Shown here piece after piece: positions 5,349-11,971 of a DNA stretch of 15,010 nucleotides. The position numbers and the translations under genes were made by a program. Position 1 is the stretch's first letter. Each line of letters opens with the position of its first letter. Source of the DNA: DATIJC01 sp035479015 (GTDB lineage Bacteria; Patescibacteriota; Microgenomatia; UBA1400; UBA12028); contig DATIJC010000001.1 in the NCBI GenBank assembly GCA_035479015.1, positions 1 through 15,010 of the forward strand, in the 5' to 3' direction. The notes under the pieces are model-generated. The model made no database searches and was not told the DNA's origin. It saw only the letters and a list, made by a program, of their open reading frames with translations.

Positions 5349-5843
5349 ATGTCAGACGATAAACAACAGACGCAAACACAAGAACCAGACACCAGCGACC
5401 AGATACCAGTCACTCCAGATCGAGACGAAGTCGAGATATGGAAGCTGAAAGCTCAAGAGTGCGAGATGAACTGGAAGCGGGCACTGGCAGATTATCAAAA
5501 TCTGGAGCGGCAAACGCACGAGGGGCAGATCAGATTTGCAAAACTCGCGACCCAAGGGTTTGTGGAAGAGTTGCTCCAGCCGTATGAGCATTTGCAATTA
5601 GCGGCCAAGCATTTACAGGACAAAGGTTTGGAGATGGTGATCAACCAGTTTAAACAGGTCTTTGAATCACAGGGATTAGTAGAGATCAATCCGTTGGGCA
5701 AACCCTTTGATGCGGGCTCTATGGAAGTGATCGAAACAAAGGGAGGTAAAGAGAACGAAGTATTGGAAGTTGCGAGTGTTGGTTTTGAGCTAAACGGTAT
5801 TGTCGTCAAGCACGCGAGAGTAGTAGTAGGTAAAGGTAAATAA
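5349..5843 (+). CDS. grpE: Nucleotide exchange factor GrpE
   Basis: Encodes 164 aa, slightly shorter than the usual 170-200. The Gln/Thr/Asp-rich first 25 residues are disordered; residues 30-65 (VEIWKLKAQECEMNWKRALADYQNLERQ) form the long coiled-coil helix of the GrpE dimer; then a four-helix region; and from about residue 115 the beta-wing domain, with GKPFDAGSMEVIE and ELNGIVVKHARVVVGKG in place of the canonical LxGRVLRPAxVxV. GrpE dimerises and opens the DnaK nucleotide cleft to release ADP. Lies between hrcA and dnaK, 18 bp before the dnaK start, so co-transcribed. Only a weak purine stretch (GGAAAG) precedes the ATG. Probably controlled from the CIRCE promoter. Confidence 0.93.
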   Translation: MSDDKQQTQTQEPDTSDQIPVTPDRDEVEIWKLKAQECEMNWKRALADYQNLERQTHEGQIRFAKLATQGFVEELLQPYEHLQLAAKHLQDKGLEMVINQFKQVFESQGLVEINPLGKPFDAGSMEVIETKGGKENEVLEVASVGFELNGIVVKHARVVVGKGK

Positions 5844-5861
5844 AAATATTTGGAGGTAGGT

Positions 5862-7769
5862 ATGTCAAAAATAATCGGTATAGACCTCGGGACTACAAAC
5901 AGCGCAGTAGCTGTCATGATGGGTGGCAAACCCAAAGTCATCCCTCTTGCTGAGGGAACCAATACGTATCCATCGATTGTGGATCCAGCCACACGCACAG
6001 TGGGTGCGACGGCCAAGCGCCAGATGGTCTTGAAGTCTGAGAAGATTATCAACTCCGTCAAACGTTTGATGGGCCGAAAGTTCACTGATCCTGAAGTCAA
6101 AAAGACTATGGAGCACGTGGCCTACAAGATCGTGGCTGGTAAAGATGGCATGGCATGTGTCGAAATAGATGGCAAACAGTACACGCCGCAAGAAATCAGC
6201 GCCATGATTTTGTCCAAAGCCAAAGCAGATGCCGAGGCCTTTTTAGGCGAGAAGATCACCCAAGCAGTGATCACGGTTCCTGCGTACTTTGATGACTCAC
6301 AACGTCAGGCAACCAAGCAAGCAGGTGATATCGCTGGTCTCAAGGTAGAGCGCATTTTAAATGAGCCAACGGCCGCGGCACTTGCATATGGTTTGGATAA
6401 AAATAAAACTGGCTTAATTGCCGTCTATGACTTGGGTGGTGGAACCTTTGATATCTCCGTTTTGGAAATAGGTGATGGCGTCTTTGAGGTCAAATCAACC
6501 AACGGAAACACATTCCTTGGTGGTGATGACTTTGACGGTCGCATCATTGACTGGATCATCGGTGAATTTAAGAAAGAGAACAGTGTAGATTTGAAAAAAG
6601 ATAAGCAAGCACTCCAGCGCGTCAAGGATGCGGCGGAGAAAGCCAAGATCGAATTATCGTCTTCTACGACAACAGAGATTAATTTGCCATTTATCACGCA
6701 AAGCAGTGATGGTCCATTGCACTTGACCATGAATTTGACGCGAGCCAAGCTTGAAGAATTGGTCGATGACCTGGTCATGGGATCATTTAAGCCAGTGGAG
6801 CAAGCGCTCAAAGATGCTGGTGTGAAAGCAAGTGAGATCGGTGAAGTGGTCCTGGTAGGTGGACAGACTCGCATGCCAAAGGTCCAAGAAGAGGTACAAA
6901 AATTCTTTGGTAAAGAACCGCATAAAGGTGTTAATCCCGATGAAGTCGTGGCTGTAGGCGCCGCTGTGCAAGCAGGTGTAATTACCGGAGATGTCAAAGA
7001 TGTGGTGCTCCTGGATGTGACACCACTGACTTTAGGTTTAGAGACTTTGGGTGGAGTACGTACACCACTTATCAGTAGAAACACCACGGTGCCGACAAGT
7101 AAGTCACAAATCTTCTCGACAGCGGCAGACAGTCAGACACAAGTAGAAATCAATGTGTTGCAGGGTGAGCGCGAGATGGCGGCTGATAATAAATCACTTG
7201 GCCGCTTTATCTTGGATGGTATCCCACCCGCGCCACGCGGCATGCCGCAAGTAGAAGTCACCTTTGATATTGATACCAATGGTATTTTGCATGTGACGGC
7301 CAAAGATAAAACCAGTGGCAAAGAGCAGAAGATCTCTATTCAGAACTCCACAAATCTTTCAAAAGATGAAGTAGAAAAGATGGTGACAGAAGCTGAGAAA
7401 CATCGCGAGGAAGATGAAGCCAAGAAAAAACTCATCGATGCCAAGAACCAAGCGGAACACACCGTGTTTGAGATGCGCAAGCAGCTCAAGGATTACGGTG
7501 CACACTTAGCTGATGCTGACCGCGAGGCCATTGAAAAGAACGTCAACGAATTAGAGGTTTTGGCTAAGAAAGAAGATGCCACGGAAGAAGAGCTCAAAAA
7601 AGCAATTGATGCTACGATGCAAGCTTCACAAAAAATCGGTGAAGCAATGGCAAAAGCAAATGCAGCCAAGCCAGAAGAGAAAGCCGACTCCGCCGAGGCT
7701 ACGTCGAGCCAAGGCAAGGAAGATAAAAAGGACGATAAAGCCGAGGAAGGAGAGGTTGTAAAAGAGTAA
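5862..7769 (+). CDS. dnaK: Chaperone protein DnaK (Hsp70)
   Basis: Encodes 635 aa, the normal length. The ATPase domain shows IIGIDLGTTNS at the start, VPAYFDDSQRQATKQAG, LNEPTAAALAYGLD, DLGGGTFDISVLE and VGGQTRMP. The interdomain linker VVLLDVTPLTLGLET leads to the substrate-binding domain (NTTVPTSKSQIFSTAAD, VLQGEREMAADNKSLG), then the helical lid and an acidic disordered tail ending EEGEVVKE. ATP-dependent peptide binding and release with DnaJ and GrpE, cytoplasmic. The start at 5862 is chosen over an in-frame TTG at 5850 because GGAGG (5852-5856) is a proper ribosome-binding site for it and the canonical DnaK N-terminus follows. Third gene of the CIRCE operon; the next small ORF begins 2 bp after its stop. 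No anomalies. Confidence 0.98.
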   Translation: MSKIIGIDLGTTNSAVAVMMGGKPKVIPLAEGTNTYPSIVDPATRTVGATAKRQMVLKSEKIINSVKRLMGRKFTDPEVKKTMEHVAYKIVAGKDGMACVEIDGKQYTPQEISAMILSKAKADAEAFLGEKITQAVITVPAYFDDSQRQATKQAGDIAGLKVERILNEPTAAALAYGLDKNKTGLIAVYDLGGGTFDISVLEIGDGVFEVKSTNGNTFLGGDDFDGRIIDWIIGEFKKENSVDLKKDKQALQRVKDAAEKAKIELSSSTTTEINLPFITQSSDGPLHLTMNLTRAKLEELVDDLVMGSFKPVEQALKDAGVKASEIGEVVLVGGQTRMPKVQEEVQKFFGKEPHKGVNPDEVVAVGAAVQAGVITGDVKDVVLLDVTPLTLGLETLGGVRTPLISRNTTVPTSKSQIFSTAADSQTQVEINVLQGEREMAADNKSLGRFILDGIPPAPRGMPQVEVTFDIDTNGILHVTAKDKTSGKEQKISIQNSTNLSKDEVEKMVTEAEKHREEDEAKKKLIDAKNQAEHTVFEMRKQLKDYGAHLADADREAIEKNVNELEVLAKKEDATEEELKKAIDATMQASQKIGEAMAKANAAKPEEKADSAEATSSQGKEDKKDDKAEEGEVVKE

Positions 7770-7771
7770 AT

Positions 7772-8032
7772 ATGGAGCAGCCAATTACGCTAGATCGAAG
7801 ACCACCAAAACCTGTTCCAGTGGAACAGGTAAAAGATGAATACAAAGGTGTTGATTGGAAAAAGAAGCTTGCGCCATTGTTAGCAATGCTGCGCTTTAAT
7901 CCAGGCTATCGAGAAAAAGACTTGTCAACACCAACGAAAACAGACGCAATTGTTCGTCCTGTAGATGAGCAAAGACTTGTGCAGATTAGACAGCAGATAG
8001 AAAACCCAGATGGATTACAACAGTTAAAATAA
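7772..8032 (+). CDS. Small orphan protein (86 aa) behind dnaK
   Basis: Encodes 86 aa, unrecognised. It begins 2 bp after the dnaK stop, so it is very likely co-transcribed and perhaps translationally coupled. The product is hydrophilic and basic: a Pro-rich N-terminus (RRPPKPVPVEQV), a central amphipathic stretch (WKKKLAPLLAMLRFNPGYR) and a charged helical C-terminus. No signal peptide, membrane segment or cysteine. Its place between dnaK and dnaJ suggests a chaperone accessory role, but that is only guilt by association. Upstream AAAGAG is a weak ribosome-binding site. Codon use resembles the neighbours, which supports a real gene. Confidence 0.75.
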   Translation: MEQPITLDRRPPKPVPVEQVKDEYKGVDWKKKLAPLLAMLRFNPGYREKDLSTPTKTDAIVRPVDEQRLVQIRQQIENPDGLQQLK

Positions 8033-8045
8033 GAAAGGATCCCCG

Positions 8046-8071
8046 TACTCTACGAGTATCGTAGACCTACG
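8046..8071. repeat. Overlapping mutually exclusive inverted repeats
   Basis: Three stems share bases: TACTC/GAGTA (8046-8050 with 8054-8058), CTACGA/TCGTAG (8050-8055 with 8059-8064) and CGTAG/CTACG (8060-8064 with 8067-8071). Only some can form at once. They lie in the 50-bp gap just upstream of the DUF6941-like gene, whose ATG is at 8083. No T-run follows. Confidence 0.45.
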
Positions 8072-8082
8072 CAAAGATAAGT

Positions 8083-8511
8083 ATGGCAACAAAATCAATA
8101 CAATCATCGCTCACGCTCCAGTTCATCACGCTGGCAGACTACATTATCACCGCTGAAGACAAAAAGATGTCAGTGATCGGCATGTTTGACAAAGTATTTG
8201 TCAGAGAACTCCCGGCCGTGCACCGCCAAATGTGGTTGGCCGTCGGACTTGTCGGCAAATCGGGTGAACAAAAGATGCTCTCTCTGCGCGTCCTTGCACC
8301 GTCCGGGTCCGAGGAAGTCAAAACCGAGCTACAATTTACGATTGGCGACAATGGCAAGTCCACGCTGACAGTCAACTTTGATGGTTTCCCGATTAAAGAG
8401 ACTGGCATTTTTACCATCCAACTCATGGATGGCACAAGTGTTGTCGGTGGCACGACATTTGAAGCGATCAAAGTGCAAGAGCAACCCGCTAGCGCGAAAG
8501 TGAAGAATTAA
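8083..8511 (+). CDS. DUF6941-like protein
   Basis: Encodes 142 aa. The N-terminal half (LTLQFITLADYIITAEDKKMSVIGMFDKVFVRELPAVHRQMWLAVGL) matches my recollection of the DUF6941 pattern: a 'LADY...D..KLSLIG.FD.I....FPAVH' segment followed by strands and ending with GIFTIQLMDGTSVVG. Predicted all-beta sandwich, cytoplasmic, no signal peptide. The function of the family is unknown. The gene lies between dnaK and dnaJ, 50 bp after the previous ORF, with small inverted repeats in the gap and only a weak purine stretch before the ATG. Its position suggests co-expression with chaperones, but a separate promoter cannot be ruled out. The family assignment is by eye and needs a profile search. Confidence 0.75.
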   Translation: MATKSIQSSLTLQFITLADYIITAEDKKMSVIGMFDKVFVRELPAVHRQMWLAVGLVGKSGEQKMLSLRVLAPSGSEEVKTELQFTIGDNGKSTLTVNFDGFPIKETGIFTIQLMDGTSVVGGTTFEAIKVQEQPASAKVKN

Positions 8512-8523
8512 TTTCTCATAAAG

Positions 8524-8529
8524 TATAAT
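8524..8529 (+). promoter_or_regulatory. Candidate -10 box upstream of dnaJ
   Basis: A consensus TATAAT stands 12 bp after the DUF6941-like gene, with only a poor -35 (TGAAGA, 3 of 6) at 17 bp. If used, dnaJ would have a leader of about 120 nt that contains the whole BIME-like repeat. A second possibility is TTGACT (8602-8607) with ACTAAT (8624-8629), 16-bp spacer, inside the repeat itself. Confidence 0.35.
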
Positions 8530-8542
8530 GAGTCGTATGATC

Positions 8543-8652
8543 TGTCATGCTTGCGAAGGCAAGCATCCAGACAACAAGTAATTCAATATTGTATTTATCT
8601 ATTGACTGGATTTCCCCAAGGGGACTAATAGCCCACCTTTGCAGGAATGACA
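8543..8652. repeat. BIME-like element: two REP-like units in inverted orientation
   Basis: The left unit has TGTC, the stem ATGCTTGC/GCAAGCAT around GAAG (8547-8566), then CCAGACAACAAGTA, matching the unit at 3464. The right part is an inverted copy: ACTGGATT (8605-8612) to GCAGGAATGACA (8641-8652), interrupted by TCCCC-AA-GGGGA (8613-8624) and some extra bases. The element ends are therefore inverted TGTCAT/ATGACA. Its right end overlaps the dnaJ translation start region and supplies AGGA as a likely ribosome-binding site. Confidence 0.7.
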
Positions 8653-8655
8653 AAA

Positions 8656-9543
8656 ATGGCAAGCACTCGTGATTACTACGAAGTATTAGGAATACCAAAA
8701 ACTGCAACGGCAGCGGACATCAAGTCTGCATACCGTAAGGCGGCGCTCAAATTTCACCCAGACAGGAACAAAGAGCCGGGCGCGGAGACCAAGTTTAAAG
8801 AGATAAATGAAGCCTACGAAGTTTTAGGCAACGAAGAAAAGCGCAAGAATTACGACCAATTTGGCCATCAGGCATTTCAGCAGGGTGGATTTAATAGCGC
8901 CTCCGGTCCCAATCCGTTTGCTGGGGGATTTGGCGGACAGGGTGGACCATTTAGTTACACATATACTGGTAATCCGTTTTCCGCCCAAGGCGGACCAGCC
9001 TCGGGCTGGGAAGGCATGGACTTTGGTGGTTTCTCCGATCCATTTGATATTTTCGAAAGTTTCTTTGGTGGCAGCATGCGCCGGGGCCCGCGTAAACCCC
9101 ACTACGAATTAGAAGTAAGTTTCATGGAAGCGGTCAAAGGTGCGGAGAAAAATGTCGAGATCGATGGGAAGAAAAAAACTATCAAAGTCCCGGCCGGTGC
9201 TGATAATGGTACGCGTGTCCGTTTTGCCGATTTTGATGTGAGTTTCCGCGTCCGACCAGATCCTAAATTTCGCCGTGATGGCGAGGATATCTATACAGAC
9301 GTGAATTTGCCTTTCTATCAGGCTATTTTAGGCGGGGAAATAGAAGTGCCGACACTTGATGGATCACTGCGTCTGAAGGTTAGGCCAGGTACACAACCAG
9401 GTACGATGGTGCGGCTTCGTGATTATGGAGTGTCAAGATTGCAAGGTCGTGGCAAGGGTGACCAGTACATCCGCTACGTTGTGACAATCCCTGAGAAACT
9501 CTCGCACGAGGAGCGTGAAGCACTGAAAGTTTTTGAGAAGTAA
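8656..9543 (+). CDS. dnaJ: DnaJ-family chaperone without zinc finger (type II Hsp40)
   Basis: Encodes 295 aa. The J domain (residues 5-70) has the HPD motif at 34-36 and ends NYDQFG; a Gly/Phe-rich linker spans about 75-145; two beta-rich C-terminal domains follow (HYELEVSFMEAVKGAEK; DIYTDVNLPFYQAILGGEIEVPTLDG; GDQYIRYVVTIP). The four CxxCxGxG zinc motifs of classical DnaJ are absent, so it is type II (CbpA/DnaJ2-like) and shorter than the usual 370 aa. It stimulates DnaK ATPase and delivers clients. The start at 8656 is preferred over ATG 8647 because AGGA (8643-8646) is spaced correctly for it and MASTRDYYEVLG is the normal N-terminus. The ribosome-binding site comes from a dispersed repeat. 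The next ORF begins 1 bp after the stop. Confidence 0.93.
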   Translation: MASTRDYYEVLGIPKTATAADIKSAYRKAALKFHPDRNKEPGAETKFKEINEAYEVLGNEEKRKNYDQFGHQAFQQGGFNSASGPNPFAGGFGGQGGPFSYTYTGNPFSAQGGPASGWEGMDFGGFSDPFDIFESFFGGSMRRGPRKPHYELEVSFMEAVKGAEKNVEIDGKKKTIKVPAGADNGTRVRFADFDVSFRVRPDPKFRRDGEDIYTDVNLPFYQAILGGEIEVPTLDGSLRLKVRPGTQPGTMVRLRDYGVSRLQGRGKGDQYIRYVVTIPEKLSHEEREALKVFEK

Positions 9544-9544
9544 T

Positions 9545-9814
9545 ATGAGCGAAAGAATTGATAGTTACACCCTAGAGGAAATTTGTTTGGATTTACGGAT
9601 TCACTTTGGTAATCCTCCTCTTCGGCTTCATGCAAAACTTTCAAAGATAGAAAGCGTAGGATTTTTAGGGACTAAATCCCCAGAAGAGAAAGTGTATCTT
9701 TTCCCTGAAAGTTTCAGAGATCTGACTAGGGACGAAGTGTATAAACTGCTCTATTCAGTCTATAGGCAAGAGCTCGAGAGACGTGGTTTTCAGACTAACT
9801 CACTGCGAACTTAA
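9545..9814 (+). CDS. Small orphan protein (89 aa) behind dnaJ
   Basis: Encodes 89 aa from the ATG at 9545, 1 bp after the dnaJ stop, so probably coupled to it; an in-frame TTG at 9533 overlaps dnaJ and is less likely. Mixed alpha/beta, hydrophilic: TLEEICLDLRIHFGNPPLRLHAKLSKIE, then FPESFRDLTRDEVYKLLYSVYRQELERRGF, a helical end. One cysteine, no membrane segment. Not recognised. GAGAAG within the dnaJ end may act as ribosome-binding site. It is apparently the last gene of the heat-shock cluster, since a promoter-like region follows; a role with DnaJ is only suggested by position. Confidence 0.75.
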   Translation: MSERIDSYTLEEICLDLRIHFGNPPLRLHAKLSKIESVGFLGTKSPEEKVYLFPESFRDLTRDEVYKLLYSVYRQELERRGFQTNSLRT

Positions 9815-9816
9815 TT

Positions 9817-9840
9817 TATAATGAATTATTAGTGTACAAT
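9817..9840 (+). promoter_or_regulatory. Promoter region of the exported coiled-coil protein
   Basis: Two -10 candidates: a consensus TATAAT (9817-9822) giving an 18-nt leader, and TACAAT (9835-9840) only 6 bp before the ATG at 9847, which would make the mRNA leaderless. Neither has a good -35. No Shine-Dalgarno sequence is present in either case. Confidence 0.5.
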
Positions 9841-9846
9841 TTACGT

Positions 9847-10560
9847 ATGCGAAAAGCACTTCTTTTTCTAATCGTTTTGGTTGTCATGAGCGCGAAGACT
9901 GTTTATGCACAGACCGCCACAACGATATCTGCTCCGGTTCCTCCTCCGCCGAATTTAAATACGTACAGTGTTTCGTTTGAGGCTGATCCAATTCGTAAGT
10001 GGTGGCCAACTGCGCCCAACAGTGTACAGCAGATTGACGCGGCTCTTTGGAAAGACTCTGATGGAACTCTCGTCCAAAATTTTTCGAATGTTTCAGCTGT
10101 ATGGCAAGTGGATCCCAATTTCCTTACAATTACCGATACTTCCAGTAATTACTTTGCAGTCTGCCCAGTGGTGACAGCTGGCGGTCGTCCATGTATCCAC
10201 TTTGCCGCACACGTTATCACGCAGGGTTTAGGAAGTACTGCTATAAAATTAACAATAACGGATCCCAGAACAAGACAAGTAGCTTGGAACCAATATCCAT
10301 TAGTGATTTACAACATCAATCCATCAGCCTACCCAAGTTCGACGCCATATCTTATCGTCACTACAGCGCCTAATTACACTGCAACACCCAAACCCACATT
10401 TATTCCTGAAAATAAAGTAAGCACAGAAGAGTTTAAAAAAGTGCAACAGCGTGTCGAGTATTTGGAAAACCAAGTGCAGACACAACAACAGCAATTGTCT
10501 CAGACGCAAAGCCTAGTTCAGAAGATTTTGTCTTTTTTGCAACAAATCTTCCACTTCTAG
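9847..10560 (+). CDS. Exported protein with C-terminal coiled coil
   Basis: Encodes 237 aa from the ATG at 9847; a GTG at 9832 would put five extra residues before the signal peptide and is less likely. Residues 1-21 are a classical signal peptide: basic MRK, hydrophobic core ALLFLIVLVVM, cleavage after VYA. A proline-rich spacer (APVPPPPN) follows, then a probable all-beta, Ig-like region (residues 35-160) with two cysteines (AVCPVVTAGGRPCIHF) that could form a disulphide outside the cytoplasm. After a Thr/Pro-rich linker (APNYTATPKPTFIPE) residues 192-237 are a Gln-rich coiled coil with a hydrophobic end (ILSFLQQIF), perhaps for oligomerisation or surface association. Not recognised beyond this. 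Single gene between the heat-shock cluster and nusA, with its own promoter. A role at the cell surface is inferred. Confidence 0.8.
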   Translation: MRKALLFLIVLVVMSAKTVYAQTATTISAPVPPPPNLNTYSVSFEADPIRKWWPTAPNSVQQIDAALWKDSDGTLVQNFSNVSAVWQVDPNFLTITDTSSNYFAVCPVVTAGGRPCIHFAAHVITQGLGSTAIKLTITDPRTRQVAWNQYPLVIYNINPSAYPSSTPYLIVTTAPNYTATPKPTFIPENKVSTEEFKKVQQRVEYLENQVQTQQQQLSQTQSLVQKILSFLQQIFHF

Positions 10561-10568
10561 CGTAAAAG

Positions 10569-10577
10569 TGCTATACT
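10569..10577 (+). promoter_or_regulatory. nusA operon promoter (extended -10)
   Basis: TGC directly followed by TATACT (10572-10577) is an extended -10 element; the -35 position (TTCCAC, 10549-10554) is weak, as is usual with a TGn motif. The start would be near 10584, leaving a leader of about 63 nt before nusA that contains a terminator. Confidence 0.55.
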
Positions 10578-10610
10578 CACTCCTGGTAATCGAATTAATA
10601 GTAGTAGTTG

Positions 10611-10635
10611 AAAGGTGGGTCTCCCACCTTTTTTT
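10611..10635 (+). terminator. Intrinsic terminator in the nusA leader
   Basis: AAAGGTGGG (10611-10619) pairs perfectly with CCCACCTTT (10623-10631) around TCT, and seven T's (10629-10635) follow. This is a strong rho-independent terminator by sequence. It lies downstream of the candidate promoter and 1 bp before AAAGGA, the nusA ribosome-binding site. It may end transcription from the exported-protein gene and also act as an attenuator for nusA-infB. Confidence 0.9.
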
Positions 10636-10646
10636 AAAGGATAACT

Positions 10647-11708
10647 ATGGCAGCCCAACAAGCCACAGCCCGTACAGAATTTGCTGCCGCGCTCTCACAA
10701 ATCGCCTCCGAGCGGGGTATTGAAGTAGCGACAATTCTTGCTGCGATCAAAGAAGCCATGATGGCTGCTTTGCGTAAAGATTGGCAGATGAGTAATCCCG
10801 ACAGCGAATTTGACGAGACTGCCTTTGATATTGACGTCAATCCAGATACGGGTGAGTCAAAGGTGTTTGACGTTAAGGACGGCAAGCGCACAGATGCTAC
10901 TCCTCCTGGTTTTGGCCGCATTGCCGCTCAGACTGCCAAGCAAGTGATTTTGCAAAAAGTCCGTGAGGCTGAAAAGGATGCAATCATCGCTGACTACAAC
11001 GGCAAGATCGGCACACTCGTTCCAGGTGTGGTGCTTCGTTATGACGATAAAAATGTCATCATCGACATCGGCCGTGGCCAAGCATATCTACCTCCTGAAG
11101 AGCAAATGCGTGGCGAATTTTACCGCATCAATACCCGTCTGACTTTTTACATCAAAGACATCCGTGAAACTATGCGCGGCAAGACGATCATCGTCTCACG
11201 TGCCGATAAAGAATTAGTTTCCAAGTTATTTGAGCGCGAGGTTCCAGAGATGGGATCGGGTGCTGTCAAAGTCAGCGCCATTGCCCGCGAAGCGGGAGTG
11301 CGTACCAAAATTGCAGTCAGTTCCACTCAAGATGGTGTGGACCCAGTCGGTGCGTGTGTCGGCCAAAAAGGAGTGCGTGTCCAAGAAGTGATCAAGGAAC
11401 TCAACAACGAAAAGATCGATATCATCCAATTCTCGGATGACCTGCGTGTCTTTATCCAAGCAGCACTTGCTCCATCTGAGCATCTCAAAGTGACATTGGA
11501 TGACAAGAAAAAAGCAGCAGTTGTAGTCTGTCCTGACGATCAGTTGTCATTGGCAATCGGCCGCGGCGGACAAAATGCCCGTCTTGCAGCCAAACTAACT
11601 GGTTGGCACATCACCATCAAACCAGAGACCCCGACCGAGGAAACCAAAGAAGCAGAATTTAGTCCAGTTGAAGAAACTGAAATTATCGTAGAGCAAAAAA
11701 CCGAATAG
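10647..11708 (+). CDS. nusA: Transcription termination/antitermination factor NusA
   Basis: Encodes 353 aa, typical of NusA without C-terminal acidic repeats. The N-terminal RNA-polymerase-binding domain covers about residues 1-115, with AALSQIASERGIEVATILAAIKEAM; S1 domain about 118-185 (GTLVPGVVLRYDDKNVIIDIG); KH1 about 186-265 with DPVGACVGQKGVRVQEV and EKIDII; KH2 about 280-330 with LAIGRGGQNARLAA. A short acidic tail follows. It binds RNA polymerase and nascent RNA, stimulating hairpin pausing and termination. AAAGGA five bases before the ATG is the ribosome-binding site, just after a terminator hairpin that NusA itself could stimulate. rimP, the common upstream neighbour, is absent; an orphan and infB follow 8 bp later. 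Confidence 0.96.
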   Translation: MAAQQATARTEFAAALSQIASERGIEVATILAAIKEAMMAALRKDWQMSNPDSEFDETAFDIDVNPDTGESKVFDVKDGKRTDATPPGFGRIAAQTAKQVILQKVREAEKDAIIADYNGKIGTLVPGVVLRYDDKNVIIDIGRGQAYLPPEEQMRGEFYRINTRLTFYIKDIRETMRGKTIIVSRADKELVSKLFEREVPEMGSGAVKVSAIAREAGVRTKIAVSSTQDGVDPVGACVGQKGVRVQEVIKELNNEKIDIIQFSDDLRVFIQAALAPSEHLKVTLDDKKKAAVVVCPDDQLSLAIGRGGQNARLAAKLTGWHITIKPETPTEETKEAEFSPVEETEIIVEQKTE

Positions 11709-11716
11709 GAGATTTA

Positions 11717-11971
11717 ATGTTTGAAATGAATGATGAAAAAAAACGAGCAGTTGAAGGTATGTCCGGTGTAGCAGACACGACATATGGATTAATAGGTGAG
11801 GCACTTGCAAATATAATAGAAAAATTGTTGAGCGACACTCGCATGGATGTACTCTCACCTAATGAACTAGAACGGGAAATACTGACTGCAGCAAGAGATA
11901 CCATCGAGAGTATGCAAAGAGGGAAAAACATTAGTTCTAGGATTAAGAGGAAACGAAGCGAGAGAAAATAA
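11717..11971 (+). CDS. Small orphan between nusA and infB (84 aa)
   Basis: Encodes 84 aa, unrecognised. Predicted helical and hydrophilic: an acidic N-terminal half (MNDEKKRAVEGMSGVADTTYGLIGEALANIIEKLL) and a strongly basic end (ISSRIKRKRSERK) that could contact nucleic acid or ribosome. No cysteines, so not the YlxR protein that often stands here; it also does not resemble YlxQ (L7Ae) or RbfA. AGGAG seven bases before the ATG is a good ribosome-binding site. Its stop codon is directly followed by the infB ATG with no gap, which strongly suggests co-translation. A role in translation or RNA handling is inferred only from position and charge. Confidence 0.75.
   Translation: MFEMNDEKKRAVEGMSGVADTTYGLIGEALANIIEKLLSDTRMDVLSPNELEREILTAARDTIESMQRGKNISSRIKRKRSERK

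Noticed and set aside
6425..7087. Long 220-codon minus-strand frame inside dnaK.
   Set aside because: Ser/Pro/Thr-rich antisense shadow of a well-conserved dnaK region; no ribosome-binding site or family match.
8537..8581. A 14-codon ORF with a CxxC-like pattern, 7 bp after a consensus TATAAT, mimicking a leaderless small gene.
   Set aside because: It consists almost entirely of the REP-like repeat, so the frame is most likely accidental; copy 1 of the repeat does not preserve it.
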